Below are positions 23,415 to 34,989 of a stretch of 64,000 nt of DNA, in pieces (the stretch's first letter is position 1; each line of letters starts with the position of its first letter). The notes under the pieces were generated by a model. That model worked only from the letters and a program-made list of their open reading frames with translations, searched no databases and had not been told where the DNA came from. Origin of the DNA: Epiperipatus broadwayi (lineage: Eukaryota > Onychophora > Udeonychophora > Euonychophora > Peripatidae); assembly GCA_028023455.1 (NCBI GenBank), contig JAQFVV010000030.1:5228501-5292500 (forward strand), in the 5' to 3' direction. The position numbers and the translations under genes are program-made.

Positions 23415-24005
23415 TGTGTTTAGCTACCACAAATACTACAATCAGGGGTAAAGGTGGTCAGACCAACAGAAATAAAACCAATTTGGAAGCAAGGTTTTAT
23501 AATTAAATATTGACTATTTGCTGCAAGTTACTAATAGTAAAGATTTAATAACATGCTTAATATATTTACAATTTATACATATTACTTACAAAATGCCAAC
23601 AAGGTGTACATATAATAAGACTGATGTGGCCTGTATAGTCCCTAAGTCCACTTTGGTACCTTCAATGGTGGAGTTCACTGGGTTGTCCTCATTACACTTG
23701 GCTACCTTTATCCTCTCTAGCACGAGCAGCTTTCATGATGCGAGTGTAAAAAGACCTCCATTTTTCTTATTTTCAAGCTTTTATATATTTCCTCATAATG
23801 GGCAATGTTCTAAAATATAACTAATTATAATTGTTCTTTATCTTTTAATTAATCACTTTCCAATCCGGTAGCACTTATCATTTATTTTATTTCTAATTAC
23901 GCTATTTTTTGAGTTATAAATATGCACATATAAATCCGGTAATGCATATTATTTATTTTATCTCTAATTATGCTATTTCTTTGAGTTCCAAATTAAGTAC
24001 ATAAA
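23415..24005 (-). repeat. Gypsy-1 5' LTR
   Basis: Pairs with the LTR at 18942-19450. It contains an internal partial duplication (CCGGTA... TTATTTTAT.TCTAATTA, twice between 23866 and 23980) absent from the other LTR. The outer end is eroded so the boundary is approximate. Confidence 0.8.
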
Positions 24006-24145
24006 TATATCTAGATTAAAAGTATTTAATATTAAGCAAAAAGAAAATTCAAACATTGTTATAAACACTTTGTGGTACATAAGGGTAAATCAGGACATAA
24101 GGTTTATGATGGTGCTTTGTGCTGAAGTAGGTTGGGAAGAGAAGG

Positions 24146-24184
24146 ATGCATTTTTGATGATACAAAGTATCATCAAAAATGCAT
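24146..24184. repeat. Perfect 18-bp hairpin with AAA loop
   Basis: ATGCATTTTTGATGATAC (24146-24163) is followed by AAA and its exact complement (24167-24184). The hairpin abuts the start of the family A composite at about 24185. Confidence 0.85.
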
Positions 24185-24300
24185 TTATATTAAAACAGGC
24201 AAATCTCCTCATACAGTAGTGTCACTCAATGCAAGCCAGAGTAATCAACAGATTCCAAAAGACTTGTGCATAAAATTATCTAGTACCTACTCATCCAATA

Positions 24301-24343
24301 GACCCAGACTAGTTTCTGGCATGTGGCCTTCATCAATGATGAG
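24301..24343 (-). ncRNA. Hammerhead ribozyme motif A3 (mutated)
   Basis: Minus strand: core UUGAUGA (C3 to U), GGC...GCC stem II around CACAU-type loop, GAAAC, UA, GUC. Stem I is weakened because three bases of the family consensus are missing beside the cleavage site. Not expected to cleave. Confidence 0.6.
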
Positions 24344-24913
24344 CCTTAGATCAGAGAGCACTGCACCTAGATCTTAGGATCTGATGCAACCCTCCAGCAG
24401 TCACCTTTTATCTCAACTATAAAACTATGAGAATAAAACTGAATACACAATATTTTCAATCCAAACTCATTAGCTTATATAGTTAATATAGATCTGAACT
24501 CAGTTCAGTACCCATATATTTTGCTGTCTTTGGTTCTTTAATTACGATAAACACCACTATCCTATTAGGCAGGATTGGTATTAAACCATTAATCATCAAA
24601 TGATCACATCCATTGATTAGTCTGGCTTGCCCTGAGTGGCACTGTTGTATGGAGAGTTTTGCCTGTTTTAATACCAATCCTGCCTAATAGGATAGTAGTG
24701 GTTATGGTTATTAAAGAACCAAAGACATCAAAATGTATGGGTACTGAACTGAGTTCAGACCTATATGACTATATACGCTAATGAGCTTGGATTGTAAATA
24801 TTATTGTGTTTTCAATTTTATTCTCATAGTTTTGTAGTTAAGTAGAGATAAAAGTTGGCTGTAGTGTTGCATTAGATCCTAAGATCTAGGTGCAGTGCTC
24901 TCAGATCCAAGGC

Positions 24914-24955
24914 TCCTCACTGACGAAAGTTACAAGCTAGAAACTAATCTGGGGA
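24914..24955 (+). ncRNA. Hammerhead ribozyme motif A4 (core intact)
   Basis: Stem I UCCUCA (24914-24919) with UGGGGA (24950-24955), 6 bp. Core CUGACGA (24920-24926) and GAAA (24940-24943) are complete. Stem II is AGU/GCU (3 bp with one wobble) after an A-A mismatch. Stem III is reduced to A-U, and the cleavage triplet is AUC with the predicted cut after 24949. All invariant core bases are present; weak stems II and III make activity uncertain. Confidence 0.7.
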
Positions 24956-25284
24956 TATTGGATAAGTAGGTACTAGATAGGGATTTTATGCACAAGCCTT
25001 GTGTCATCCATTGATTACCCTGGCTTGCACTGAGTGGCACTACTGTATGGAGAGTTTTACCTGTTTTAATAATAGTTATGAGCAAGCATAAGAAACGATG
25101 ATCATGTGATGTTTAGTGTTTTAAGTCAAAAGTATGTGGTTTATTTACTTTTTAAATGGTTTTTAAATTAATGTGTCCATTTTTTTTTTCGTATTTTAAA
25201 TTTATTGTAAAAAAATACGGTTCTTGGTGTCTGGATTAACACTTAAGTACGGAATATATTAATAATCTAAAATTATACCATAAT

Positions 25285-26690
25285 TACTATACGTAGAGAG
25301 ATGGATAAAGAAAGGGAATTTCCCAGTCGTTTTTTTATTCGTATAAGTCAAGCGAGATTTTAATTTTTTTCTTATTTATTTGTACCGACAATTACTCAGC
25401 GTTTGCTTCGAGATTCAAAGGTAAAATAAAATAACTTTTCAAGTGAAATTTTTTTATTTAACTATGCTACAATGTCAAATATAATGTCGGGGATAATTTA
25501 CCCAATATTTGGTTTCATTTTGAGATTGAAATTATGCTAGCTAATATGGAAAATTAAAAGATAAATTTTAAAAATCAAATTAAACTTCTGATTTTCAAAC
25601 TCACGTATTAATAGAATAAAGTATAGGACTTTTTTTGGTAGCGTAAAAAGAAATTGGGACCTTTTTTTTACCCCAATTTCATTTTGTTGTCGGCGAACAC
25701 TGCTTAAACGATGAAGTAAATATAAATTATTTATTCATATCTCCTCTAATTACATCTAGTTTAAAGTATATATATTATGCTTGTGTTTAAATATTATTTA
25801 TTCAATAGTTAAATATGTAAATACGATTAAAATTAACCAACGGTTGAGTTCTCACAAAACTATTTTATTAGCTGCGTAAGCTGTATAACGCAAGGGGGAA
25901 ATTAGAAATGGAAACCGTTTCTGGAAGTGATGACCTAAGGCGAGTAAGTTCTTAGCACGTGATCACTGCGACGCCTCAAAATGATTGCCAGACCCAAATT
26001 ATCTGAAATGTAGCTTTCGCAATTTATTCATTGTATAATTTATTCATTGTAAAGGCTGTTTTATGAGTTTATCCTTCTGGATACAAAATTTTTCTTAGCT
26101 GCCTTTGAATCATTTCGAATTAAACGGTACGTACGTATTAGTCTGTCGGTGAAATTTTGGGCTTCATTGCTGATAATTATTTATTATTGGTAAATATTTG
26201 ATAGTGCATTTTATTTAATTAACTAATAAATTTAACTTTCACAGATTGAAGAGAAGCATTTTTAACAAAGTTGCAAATAACAACTCCATTTTTTGTATTA
26301 ATATCAGTTTATTTACGTGGCAAAAGCTGGCTATCTTTAAAGTATTAGTAGGCCAATGGTAGTTAGAAGTTAATACAGAATGTATAATAGATATCTTCAA
26401 CAGTTTATCTTTGAAAGCTGCTTTTATTTACTTAGTATCAAATATTTATCAATCATAAATAATCATAATGATTTCAATGAAGATTAAAATTTCAACGCCA
26501 GATTATAATACTTAAGCACCGAATAAACTATCTCAAAAAAAGAAAAGGAAAGCAAATTCTGAAAGGCAAATTAAAAAAAAAAAAAGTATTTCCAATGCTT
26601 ATAAATGTACCCTTTTTGTTTTCATACATACAAATTTATTTGACAATATAGTTAATATTCAAACTTATACATTTTTCATTCTTTCTTAAC
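25285..26690. repeat. Dispersed repeat Q, copy 1
   Basis: Collinear with 54650-55675 in the same orientation. Shared words: GGGAATTT.CCCA, TTTGGTTTCAT, ATATGGAAAATTAA-type text, TATTAATAGAATAAAGT.TAGGA, and near the end CCA(A/G)TGCTTATAA. I see no ORF. Length and lack of terminal repeats leave its class open. Confidence 0.65.
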
Positions 26691-26769
26691 CTATAGTAGT
26701 CAAATTTGTAAGACTTAAATGTTTTTTTATTATTAATTTAGAAGAGAAAAGGTATTTGGCCTTGAAACA

Positions 26770-27440
26770 ATTATTAATAACTTCATCAGTCTCTTCAAGT
26801 TCAATTCATCACTTCCGATCTGTTAACCTCTTTTTTCCACATCACCCTAGCATACTTCTTTATTTCAACAATCTATATCTTTTACAATTTCTTGGAATCC
26901 AGTTTAAGATTTCAACTGCTCATTCATTATCTCGCCTAGAGTACTTCAGCCCAGCTCAACTTTAGTCTCTTAATTATTTCTATGTAAGTAACACCTGTTT
27001 GTTCTCTACTCAAGTATATTTCATTTTCAATCTCATCTTGTTACTCCTAATATGCATCTCTCTATACTTCATAGAATGGTCTGAATCTTTTGTATTGCTA
27101 ATCTGTTAAGTGTCCAAGTTTAGATCCATAAGTAAGAACTGGTAAAACACATTTATTAAAAAAAACTTTCCAAACTCTAGCATATTAATGTTATTTCTAT
27201 CAAATGCACTCCAAACAAGTTTAATTCTAGGATTAATTTCATCCATTATGTTTTCATCTGTAGTAATAATCTGACCAAGATATTTGTAGTTGTTACTCTC
27301 TTTTAACTCGTCATTATCAATCTTAATTTTTTTTTTTGAGAAAATCCATTGAACATTATTTTAGTCTTTTTACATTTACTTTTAATCCTATTTTTTTACT
27401 TTCATCTGATAATTATTGCATCATTTCCTGAAACTCTAAA
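26770..27440 (-). pseudogene. RTE-type LINE, 3'-terminal fragment (best copy)
   Basis: Minus-strand translation follows RTE/BovB-like proteins downstream of the RT catalytic box: SKKIGLKVNVKKTK-like start, IKIDNDELKE, NNYKYLGQIITTDENIMDEINPRIKL, then LTYGSETW-equivalent text (decayed), MHIRSNKMR, and ILNWIPRNCKR leading to the (RG)RP..RW region. Several frameshifts and stops. The YLGQIIT and I..RI...W blocks are highly diagnostic. It is 5' truncated: catalytic RT and endonuclease are absent. Confidence 0.88.
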
Positions 27441-27853
27441 GCATTATTCATAAAAACAAATGTCACAAACTTATAAGAGTAAAATTGTCCCAGGAATTAA
27501 GAGTTTATTTTGAAAGCCAAAATGTTGCGTTCTCAAGTCCTGCCAATTCTGTATGTGTTTAATCTCTAAAAACTAAATACTGCCTAATGCTATACAAGTA
27601 ATTATAAAATATGTCATTACAATTTTAGTCACAACAAAATTTTGGTTTTAGCAATAAAAATATGCTAACTGATTTTATTTCTTCTATTGAAAGTTATAGA
27701 AATATTTCAGATAATAATAAAAAGTTTCTATAGGTAATTTTGAATAGGCAGATACTTGAGACAAAAAAGTTTGCTTTTACTCCAAAACAATATATCTTTT
27801 TAAAAAAAGATTGAAGGCCAATAATGCACCCTATTAAAAGAAGACGATGGTCG

Positions 27854-27962
27854 TTTTTTTTTATGTCAGCATCGGTCTGGAGGTGAACCTGCAACAACTG
27901 TCTACAACCAACTGCTTGCTTGCAAGGCAACTGTGCTGACCTCTCGGCTAACAACACTTGAC
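27854..27962 (-). mobile_element. tRNA-derived SINE, copy 3
   Basis: Minus-strand copy starting GTCAAGTGTTGTTAGCCGAGAG (split here as GTCAAGTGTT and GTTAGCCGAGAG) with GGTTCACCTCC at the B-box and a poly(A) tail read as T-run at 27854. Imperfect flanking repeats GATGGTCGTT / GGTGGCCGTT (8 of 10) may be the target duplication. Confidence 0.8.
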
Positions 27963-28199
27963 ATGGTGGCCGTTTTGCATTGTTAAATAATAGTGATTTT
28001 AAAAATAGTTTCTTTAGAATTAGTTTCCATTATTTAATTCTTATCATGGTAAGTAAATAAAATCTAAGTTAATTCAAAGTATGAAAATTATGGTAAATAA
28101 AAAAAAATTTAGAGAAATATACTTATGTAAATTATCCTAGTGATTTTTTGGCTCCTAAAGTTTTTTTTAATTTGAAATCTCATAAAGATAATTTTCCGG

Positions 28200-29550
28200 T
28201 GCTCTTTTAGTACGCGATCTCCGCCATTTTGAATTTCAAAATTTATTATAATGTTTTTTAAGAATTATATAAATTTAGGTCAGTTTTGTGCAACTTTTTC
28301 TTTTGAGGCGTATCAATCGATTTGTTTTAGAAAATAGTGTTTTTGTTAATTTAGATATTGAAAATATGTATCAATCAGTTGATAGGATGAAAAACATTAA
28401 AAGAAATTTGAATATTTTTCTGCAGATAAGATTAAGGTTATTCATGATTTACTATTATTATTATTAGAGGATTCTATGTATTTTGTGTGTAATGAGGATG
28501 GCTGTTGATTGTTATTTTTACTTTAATGTGCTCTAATTATATTGATTTGTCAAGTGTTGTTAGCCGAGAGATCAGCGCAGCCGCCTTGCAAGCAAGCAGT
28601 TGGTTGCAGGCGGTTGTTGTGGGTTCGCATCTTGGCGGATGCTATGACATGAAAAAACTATTGATTTTTTTTAGAGTAGTGTTATTAATAATTTTTCTAG
28701 TTCTTTAAAATTATTTGTTAAGCATGTTGATTCTTTGCTGTTATACATGAAGATAAAATGAAAGATTTTTTTAAATAGATTGAATTCTTTTGATTCTAAT
28801 ATTAAATTTACTATTGAGGGGGATACATTTGAATTTATTAAGTTAAAATTTTTAGATCTAAATGTTGATAAAGTTGATTGTGTTTTCTTTTGTAATCATT
28901 TTATTAAAGCAAAACATTAAAGAAATATGATAAGGCCAGACAATTATCAGCCTTTTAACAAGAACCTTTATTGAATTTTTACTATAGGAATAGAAGACAA
29001 AATTATCAGTCTTTTACTCATAAAAAACTTCCTTTATTCAATTTTTGTTACAGGAATAATTTTGAAAATAATAGTTAATTCAGAGGAGTCAATATGAATT
29101 AGGAATATTTTATTTAATAAAAATATGTCTGTTAATAATAAATATTTAATTATTAGTGAGAATAAAGAGTTTATTTCTTTGCCATACAAGTCATAAATTA
29201 GTAATTTGATTTATAAGAATAGTTTTTTATTGTGTGGTATTAAAGTAGTCTGGAAAAAAGGCCTGAATTTAAATATGTCAAACTAAATTAGACCTTAATG
29301 AAAGAATTAAAGTTCATAAGAGTAGATTTAAAAATAGACATCAAAACTCAGCTTTGTATATTCGTGAACTGAATACAGGTCATAAAATATTATTTGACAA
29401 TGCGGATGTTATCTTTCATGAAAAAAGTGAATTGAAAAAAAGAGTAAAAGAAACTTTGATGATAAAATTTTTTGAAATTGAGGCTATCAAAACATCCTTT
29501 GATATTAAAGGAAGTTGTTTTTGAAATGCATGATGGGAAGACTTGTATAT
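28200..29550 (+). pseudogene. Penelope-like element, RT and GIY-YIG fragment, SINE-interrupted
   Basis: Plus-strand pieces: FVNLDIENMYQSV near 28350 (the Penelope RT block with a catalytic D; usually DV..LYTS.P), YFCVNEDG near 28480, then, after the SINE at 28549-28658, KFTIEGDTFEFIKLKFLDL near 28800 (the RT thumb region 'FLD'), and from about 29295 NERIKVHKS, YIRELNTGHKILFDN, KSELKKRVKETLMIK, the C-terminal half of the GIY-YIG endonuclease. The GIY and YIG half-motifs themselves are not preserved. Multiple stops. This lineage differs from the palindromic copy at 36841-39182. Confidence 0.75.
28549..28658 (+). mobile_element. tRNA-derived SINE, copy 4, inside Penelope fragment
   Basis: Bracketed by a perfect 9-bp duplication TATTGATTT at 28540-28548 and 28659-28667. 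The body has GTTAGCCGAGAGATCAGC (A-box region) and GGGTTCGCATC (B-box region), and a direct repeat GCAAGCAAGCAG plus GGTTGCAGGCGGTTG in the middle. It splits the Penelope RT frame, so it is younger than that insertion. Confidence 0.88.
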
Positions 29551-30771
29551 TATATATTTAATTGAATTTCACTTGAAAAGGTCTTGGTTTTTTTTTTTTT
29601 TATATATATAAAAAAGGTCTATTTGTTAATAGATAAAACCATGGTTGTGGAAGAATTTTAGTAAAAAAAATTTTTGTTTTGGCTAGTATTGTAATGTATA
29701 TGAATTTCTATTTTATTTATTCTCTGTAATACATAATACATGGTTATTAATGATATATAGATATATATTAAGGTAGGTACAGTAATAAGCTACTACTTGT
29801 CCTACTCTCATGTTTCAGGTTCTAAATATATAACAGATGATTGTCAGGTTATTTTATCTGTCTGGTCTAATATTGCTTCATAAGATTCTATTTCTTAAAT
29901 TACTTCTAATTGATAACGAGTTCTGCCATATGTAATCTTGTCTCTTAAATACTTCTTTGTACTTTACTCTTGTCCATGACTTTTTTTTTATCAGTTACCA
30001 CTAAAGTCGAAGTCTACTTGCAAGCCAGAACATACATACATACAAAGTAAAGTTTAATGCTATTCGTTATCTTAAGCCTCTTCAGTGTTGAGATGGACTT
30101 GTTTAACCCTCCAAGGTGATGTCCAGCTGCTTGTCTTTGTATCTAGGCTATCTTCTTTAATATGCTCTGATGGGTAGTTAGGCCATAGCATGTCTCTAGC
30201 ATCTCTCCTGCTGTGTTATCTTCTATTTGCTATATATGATTGTGTTTCCATGCTGATTGCTCTGAGTCTGACTGCTCAGTATTCTCGTTTCCTCTCTGCA
30301 CACTAATTATTCACTCTAGTACAGAGTATTTATGCTATCTGAACTGCATTGATTGCTTCCATTGCAGTGATAGTTAGCATATCTTTCTCATAACCAACGT
30401 TCCTTTTTTCCTAATATTCCTTCATGAATTGCATTCTTACATATATAACATTCCTTCATTCCTAACCCCTCACCTCCTTCGGTTCAAATTAATTGCTTAA
30501 TTTCCTTCATTAGTCTTATGTAGAGAGTTTAATAGATAGTTTTTTTTTTTAGATATTCTGGATGTTTAAGAACTCTTCTTGGTCTTTGACTGGTTCGGCT
30601 CTGCAATGTTTTTAATTCTCTGTTCTCTAAATTATCATGCTGTCTTCCTGAAGTACCTATGTATCATAATCACCTGTATACATATTACCTGATTCATCTT
30701 GCTCAAATTAATAAATGATATTCATACACAATTGGTCTTTATGCCTTCTCTGAAGTCTAAACAACTAAACA

Positions 30772-31062
30772 TCACGTGATCACTATTTCTCATGCTTGCA
30801 CAGCAAACTCCATCCATTTTGGATTCATAGCTCTATAACTAACTAAAAAGATAAAAGGTGACTGCTTGAAGGTTACATTAGATTTTAAGATCTAACTGCA
30901 GTGCTTTCAAATCCAAGGCTCCTTCCTCACTGATGAAAGACATAAGTTAGAAACTAGTCTGGGGATATTGGGTGAGTAGGAACTAGATAGGGATTTTATG
31001 CACAACCTTCTTGCAGCCATTGATTATTATGGCTTACCCTGGATGGCACTACTGTATGGAGA
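30772..31062 (+). repeat. Hammerhead-repeat family A, copy in Gypsy-2
   Basis: Starts with the inverted end word CATCACGTGATCAC, then continues with family A from AGATAAAAGGTGACTGCT to GGCACTACTGTATGGAGA. About half of the unit is missing between these parts. No flanking duplication was identified. Confidence 0.75.
30924..30965 (+). ncRNA. Hammerhead ribozyme motif A5 (core intact)
   Basis: Stem I UCCUCA (30924-30929) with UGGGGA (30960-30965). Core CUGAUGA (30930-30936), GAAAC (30950-30954), loop UA, GUC (30957-30959) with the cut expected after 30959. All invariant bases are present, but stem II is weak (A-U, G-U only), which may impair folding. Confidence 0.7.
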
Positions 31063-32780
31063 AATTATTGTTTTTCTTTGAAGTTTCCCATCTTTTGACT
31101 TACTACCACTATATATTTACCTTTTTGTCCTATTACTACTGCTGGTATCCATCTGTTTTCTGGATATATTTTAATGGTACACGAAATTCTACTATGTCTG
31201 ATAGATGGTTATGTATTTCTCTCCTGTACATTAACTCGTTCAGATTTTAACAGTGATTTCTTTATCTATTGAATGTTTCTAACTCATTTCTCTTTGGGTG
31301 AGATGGAGTTATAACATATTACAATGCATTAATTGACTAGCTGTAAAAGCTGTTCCATTATCAAATATGATTGTTTCTGGAATGCCAAATATGTGCTACT
31401 GATAAGGCTGCATCTATTTTTAATAATTATACTTCTAACCATTTAGTAAGACACATCATAGATCACCAGAAATCTTTTACCATTCCATGGAACTGCATGA
31501 TTTATATGTATTCTCTGCCATGGCTTAGTAGTTTCTGGTCACATTGTACCCCTAGTTTTGGAGGTAAATTTAATTTTAATTTATAGTTATGACATTGCTG
31601 AAAACGTTTCTATATCATCCTCTATTTTTGGTGACTATACATATGATTGGACTAGCGTTTTCATCCTTGCTATCCCTGGATCTCTATGTAATAACTGTAT
31701 TGCTTTAGCTTGGCTCTGTGATGGAACCATTACTCTTGACCCCCATGAAATATAATTTCTCTGCATTGATAATTCTTTCTGTCTCTGTGATATTGCTCTG
31801 TATACTGCTTGCTGTTGGACTGGACTTTGATTATCCTTCATGAAATCAATTTTTGTAATAGTTTATAACTCTTATAATCTTTTGTTCATTTCAAAAAGAT
31901 ATGACTATTAGTAAGTTCGATATCATCTAAATCTATCATTACCGTCAACTCTTTACTATTGGTAACTTCAGATCTGTCTGAGATTCTCCTTAACATGAAT
32001 TAATTTCTATGCTATTTTCTTCTTATGTCCTTATGCATGATTGGGATTTGATTATCGTGCAATTGTTTTACCCATATTTATATGAAGCTTAACTGGAGAC
32101 TTTAAAGACATCTGGGTAATATTTTTTCTATGCCCTTATCATTATTCACAATTTTGTTTACATGTACTAAAGCATAAACTAAGGATTCAAACCAGTTCCT
32201 ACTCTGAAGATTACTGTGATCTTCCATTGTTACCAGCAGAGGCAATTGTGCTATCCATGTTCCCCTTTTAATATTAACTTAGCTTGTCCTAACAAGTTTA
32301 TAGATTTACCTTGATAATCGTATATTCCTGTCAGCAATAATGTAATTTCTTATGCTTAGTTATCTCTTTCTAGCACTTATTTGAGACTAACATTATTGTG
32401 GATTCTGAATCTATTTCAACATTTATTAGAATGGTATTTATTTATTTTTTATGTCCAAGAATATTGGTTTTATTTTTTACTGACATCACAGTATATTTAT
32501 CCCTCTTTTTAAAGTCATTATAATTTTTCCCTTTTGTTTTACTTTTACAATTTCCTTGACTTGTTTTACTTGTGTTCGAGCTTTGTATATATCCTTTCAG
32601 CCTCTCCAGCTTTTGCAATGGTCTGTATGCTGCTTTAATATAGCCCTGTTTTTTACAATAAAAATAAGTATAGTCTTTAAAATGTACACACACCCTGATT
32701 ATGAACAGTTACATCTAAAGCACCTATAATTCATGAAGACTTTATTCTTATACTTATATTGGTCGATCATGCCTTGTGGC

Positions 32781-33560
32781 TTGTCTATACATCAAGAAAG
32801 AGCATTTTGTGCATGTTACAGGAAGTATTACTCGGCAAGATAATACAGTTGCAGAGAATCAATGAAGCAAGAAACAGGAAAAAAATAGATAAATATTCTG
32901 AGGTTCCAAAAAAAAATTGTTGATAAGTGCAGGATTATTGCCCTAAATCTAAGGAAAAAATGTAATAGAACAATTTCTAGAAAAAAAACAAGGTATTATT
33001 TTGGATCGAAAAGAGAGAAAATTGGGTTACTCTATCAACATGTCAGTACTTGAAACAATTGGTAAGGTGTTAGAACACGGGTCTGTAATGTCTTCGCCCC
33101 TAAGTTTTTCAGAGGGGCAGAAAATACAATCTGATCGATAACATAAACGAGTACAAAGAAGTATAGCTAAAATATATGAAACTCGGCTGCAACAACTCTT
33201 AACCGTTGTGCCACAAATAGCTCTTAACAGCTTTACGTATCCAACTTCTGTTAACAAAACTGTAACAAGCGCAGTTTTGTAACAAGCGCATGATGTTTTC
33301 CTCTAGCAGTTTATATATCCCTCTGAGTTTTTTTGTAAGTCTTTTCTGCTACATTCCGAAATCTTAATTGCGTGTTTTCCAACTCTGTTTTGATTGTTCT
33401 TAACTTTAATTAGTTATTTTTATCTCTGATAAAAATAATCCCCACAACTTGTTTTTAATTATAATTAGTTATTTTTATTTTCAATTAAAATAAATCCCCA
33501 CAGCTTGTTTTCAATTATAATTATTTTCCATTATAATTATTTTTACTTTCAACTAAATAA
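32781..33560. other. SINE-like trace and 67-bp imperfect tandem repeat
   Basis: Near 33190-33225 the minus strand reads TGGCACAACGGTTAAGAG, a good polymerase III A-box in a tRNA-like setting; the rest of the tRNA is not recognisable. From about 33383 to 33545 a ~67-bp unit containing AATTAGTTATTTTTAT and AATCCCCACA is repeated two to three times. Confidence 0.45.
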
Positions 33561-33580
33561 GTGAAAACTTCTGGTGTAAA

Positions 33581-34735
33581 TTGTCTCTAGTAAACTCGCT
33601 GTTTATTTCTCAACAAACGAATACAATAGGGTCAAAGTTTGTGGTTGGAAGGTGGAGAAATCCAGGAATTGAAATAATCTTGGATATTGAAAATAAATAT
33701 GAAAATATAACACAGAGAGAAAAAGTAAAAGATAACATGGCTAAAGTGTTGCACTTAATACCAAATAAAATTAAAAATAATCAATGATCTCAAAATGTAA
33801 AATTAACGAGAATATTTTAATAACAACAATATTATATTAAAAGAAGATAAAGGAAATCGGCTTGTAATATTAAATAAAGAGGAATATATTCATAAAATGA
33901 GCATACAAATAAATAACCTGAAATTTACTGAGATAATACGTATAATTTGAAAAATATGAAAGATAAATTTTTTTAATATTGAGAAAATATTATAATAAAG
34001 CTTATACGAGGTCACATTATGTAAGAATGTATCCTACTGCTGCCATTTTTCTGAAGATATTTGCCAATGTGAAACTACATAAAGAAAATGATCTATTTAG
34101 GCTAATAATCAATTTCGGGGATATACATTTTTATAAAGCAGTAAAAATAATTGCAGATTGGCTTATTGAAGATATAGATTTTGGGGATTATACAATAAAA
34201 TGATACGAATGCATGGAGAAAAGTAAACGTATAAGTGTACAAGCAGAATATATGATAATATCTTTGGACATCAAGGAGCTTTATGGTTCTGTATCACACA
34301 CCCAGTCTGTAGATATAATTAACAAACTTTTGCAGAAAATAGAATATATTTCTAATAGGAAAGATTTTATTATAGACACATTAAGATGGATAGACAAGTA
34401 TGGTTGGCCAATTGGTCTTCCAATTAATGGCACCGTGTGCAGTATTGTATTAACAAAATTTGAAAGCATTGTCATTTCAAAACATTGGCACCTAATAATA
34501 ATACAATTTACATGAGATACATGGATGATATATTTATTTGTGTGGCAGAAATACAAATTAAAAACATATGTAGTGATTTGGAATAAGTTTCAGCATTACA
34601 ATGGACTATTGAAGAGGAAGATGAGTTTGAAGGCATTAATTCCAAGATCTATACATTCAGAAAAACAAATATCTTGGATTATTCTAAAACCCTTGGAGAT
34701 CCAAGGTGCTATCAACTTAAAATTGTGGATCCAAA
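33581..34735 (+). pseudogene. Penelope-like reverse transcriptase, decayed
   Basis: Plus strand, several frames: RLVILNKEEYIHKM near 33855 (start of RT, the 'KGN..VILNK..Y' block), YPTAAIFLKIFANVKLHKEN and FRLIINF near 34030-34110 (the P..YG..K.HK... R.IV block), ISLDIKELYGSV near 34255 (catalytic D), GLPINGTVCSIVLTKFE near 34410 (usually G...GSP.SP..A...M.), MRYMDDIFI near 34513 (catalytic YxDD, intact) and KIYTFRKTNILDY near 34650. These define a Penelope-type RT. Stops at 34203 and 34515 and frame changes disable it. The GIY-YIG domain is missing; instead the RT end is folded back (next entry). Confidence 0.85.
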
Positions 34736-34987
34736 TGGTTTTATACAGAAATAATAAATTATGTAAACACAAAGCCGTTGGTGAGCTAACAGTGGGCTTG
34801 TGCGAGCCACAAACCCCATTGCTAGTTCACCAATGACTTTGTGTTTACATAATTTATTATTTCTGTATAAAAAGCTTTTTAAACCCACCAATTTATTTAT
34901 CATTGGGATCCACGATTTTAGGTTGATAGCATATTGGATCCCCAAGGGTTTTAAAATAATCCAAGATATTTCTGTTGTTCAAAAATT
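34660..34987. repeat. Inverted repeat of Penelope RT end
   Basis: Sequence 34660-34805 is complemented by 34806-34987, with about 35 extra bases in the right arm (near 34872-34903). Matching words: AAATATCTTGGATTATT, AAACCCTTGG, ATTGTGGATCC, TTATACAGAAATAATAAATT and GGTGA.CTA.CA.TGGG. The centre lies near 34806. So this Penelope copy ends in a foldback, as does the copy at 36841-39182. Confidence 0.85.
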
Positions 34988-34989
34988 TG

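Larger units (their letters stand above)
18942..24005 (-). mobile_element. Ty3/Gypsy LTR retrotransposon Gypsy-1, nearly full length
   Basis: The element is transcribed right to left. Two LTRs (about 23415-24005 and 18942-19450) flank gag, protease, RT, RNase H and integrase in the order of the Ty3/Gypsy group. It keeps a primer-binding site next to the 5' LTR and a polypurine tract next to the 3' LTR. All reading frames are broken and the LTRs have clearly diverged by substitutions and small indels, so the insertion is old. I found no certain target duplication because the outer edge of the 5' LTR is eroded. Confidence 0.9.
24185..25125. mobile_element. Hammerhead-repeat family A, long inverted composite
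   Basis: Unit 1 (24185-24670, ribozyme on minus strand) and unit 2 (24665-25125, ribozyme on plus strand) are near-complete family A copies arranged as a foldback around a join at about 24670. Both contain the family words GTTCTTTAAT(T/A)A, CCTATTAGGCAGGATTGG and CTCATTAGCTTATAT. The full unit is about 460 bp. I found no clear flanking duplication, and the 18-bp hairpin at 24146 touches the left end. Confidence 0.8.
29690..32780 (-). mobile_element. Ty3/Gypsy retrotransposon Gypsy-2, RT deleted
   Basis: Read right to left: a Gag zinc knuckle (32680-32440; HFKDYTYFYCKKQGYIKAAYR, CxxxxGH-like with losses), a protease-like segment near 32430-32330 (NVEIDSEST for EIDSGST, then a KINL..TC.KL segment), then directly the integrase zinc domain (31841-31635; LHRDPGIARMKTLVQSYVWSPKIEDDIE) and core (31590-31330; FLVIYDVSY, LISSTYLAFQ, YLIMEQL for an IIFDNGT.. 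block). RT and RNase H are not found between protease and integrase, indicating an internal deletion near 31850-32050. The LTR-like left end 29690-30480 matches 41640-42000. A family A hammerhead repeat (30772-31062) is inserted near the 3' end. Confidence 0.7.
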
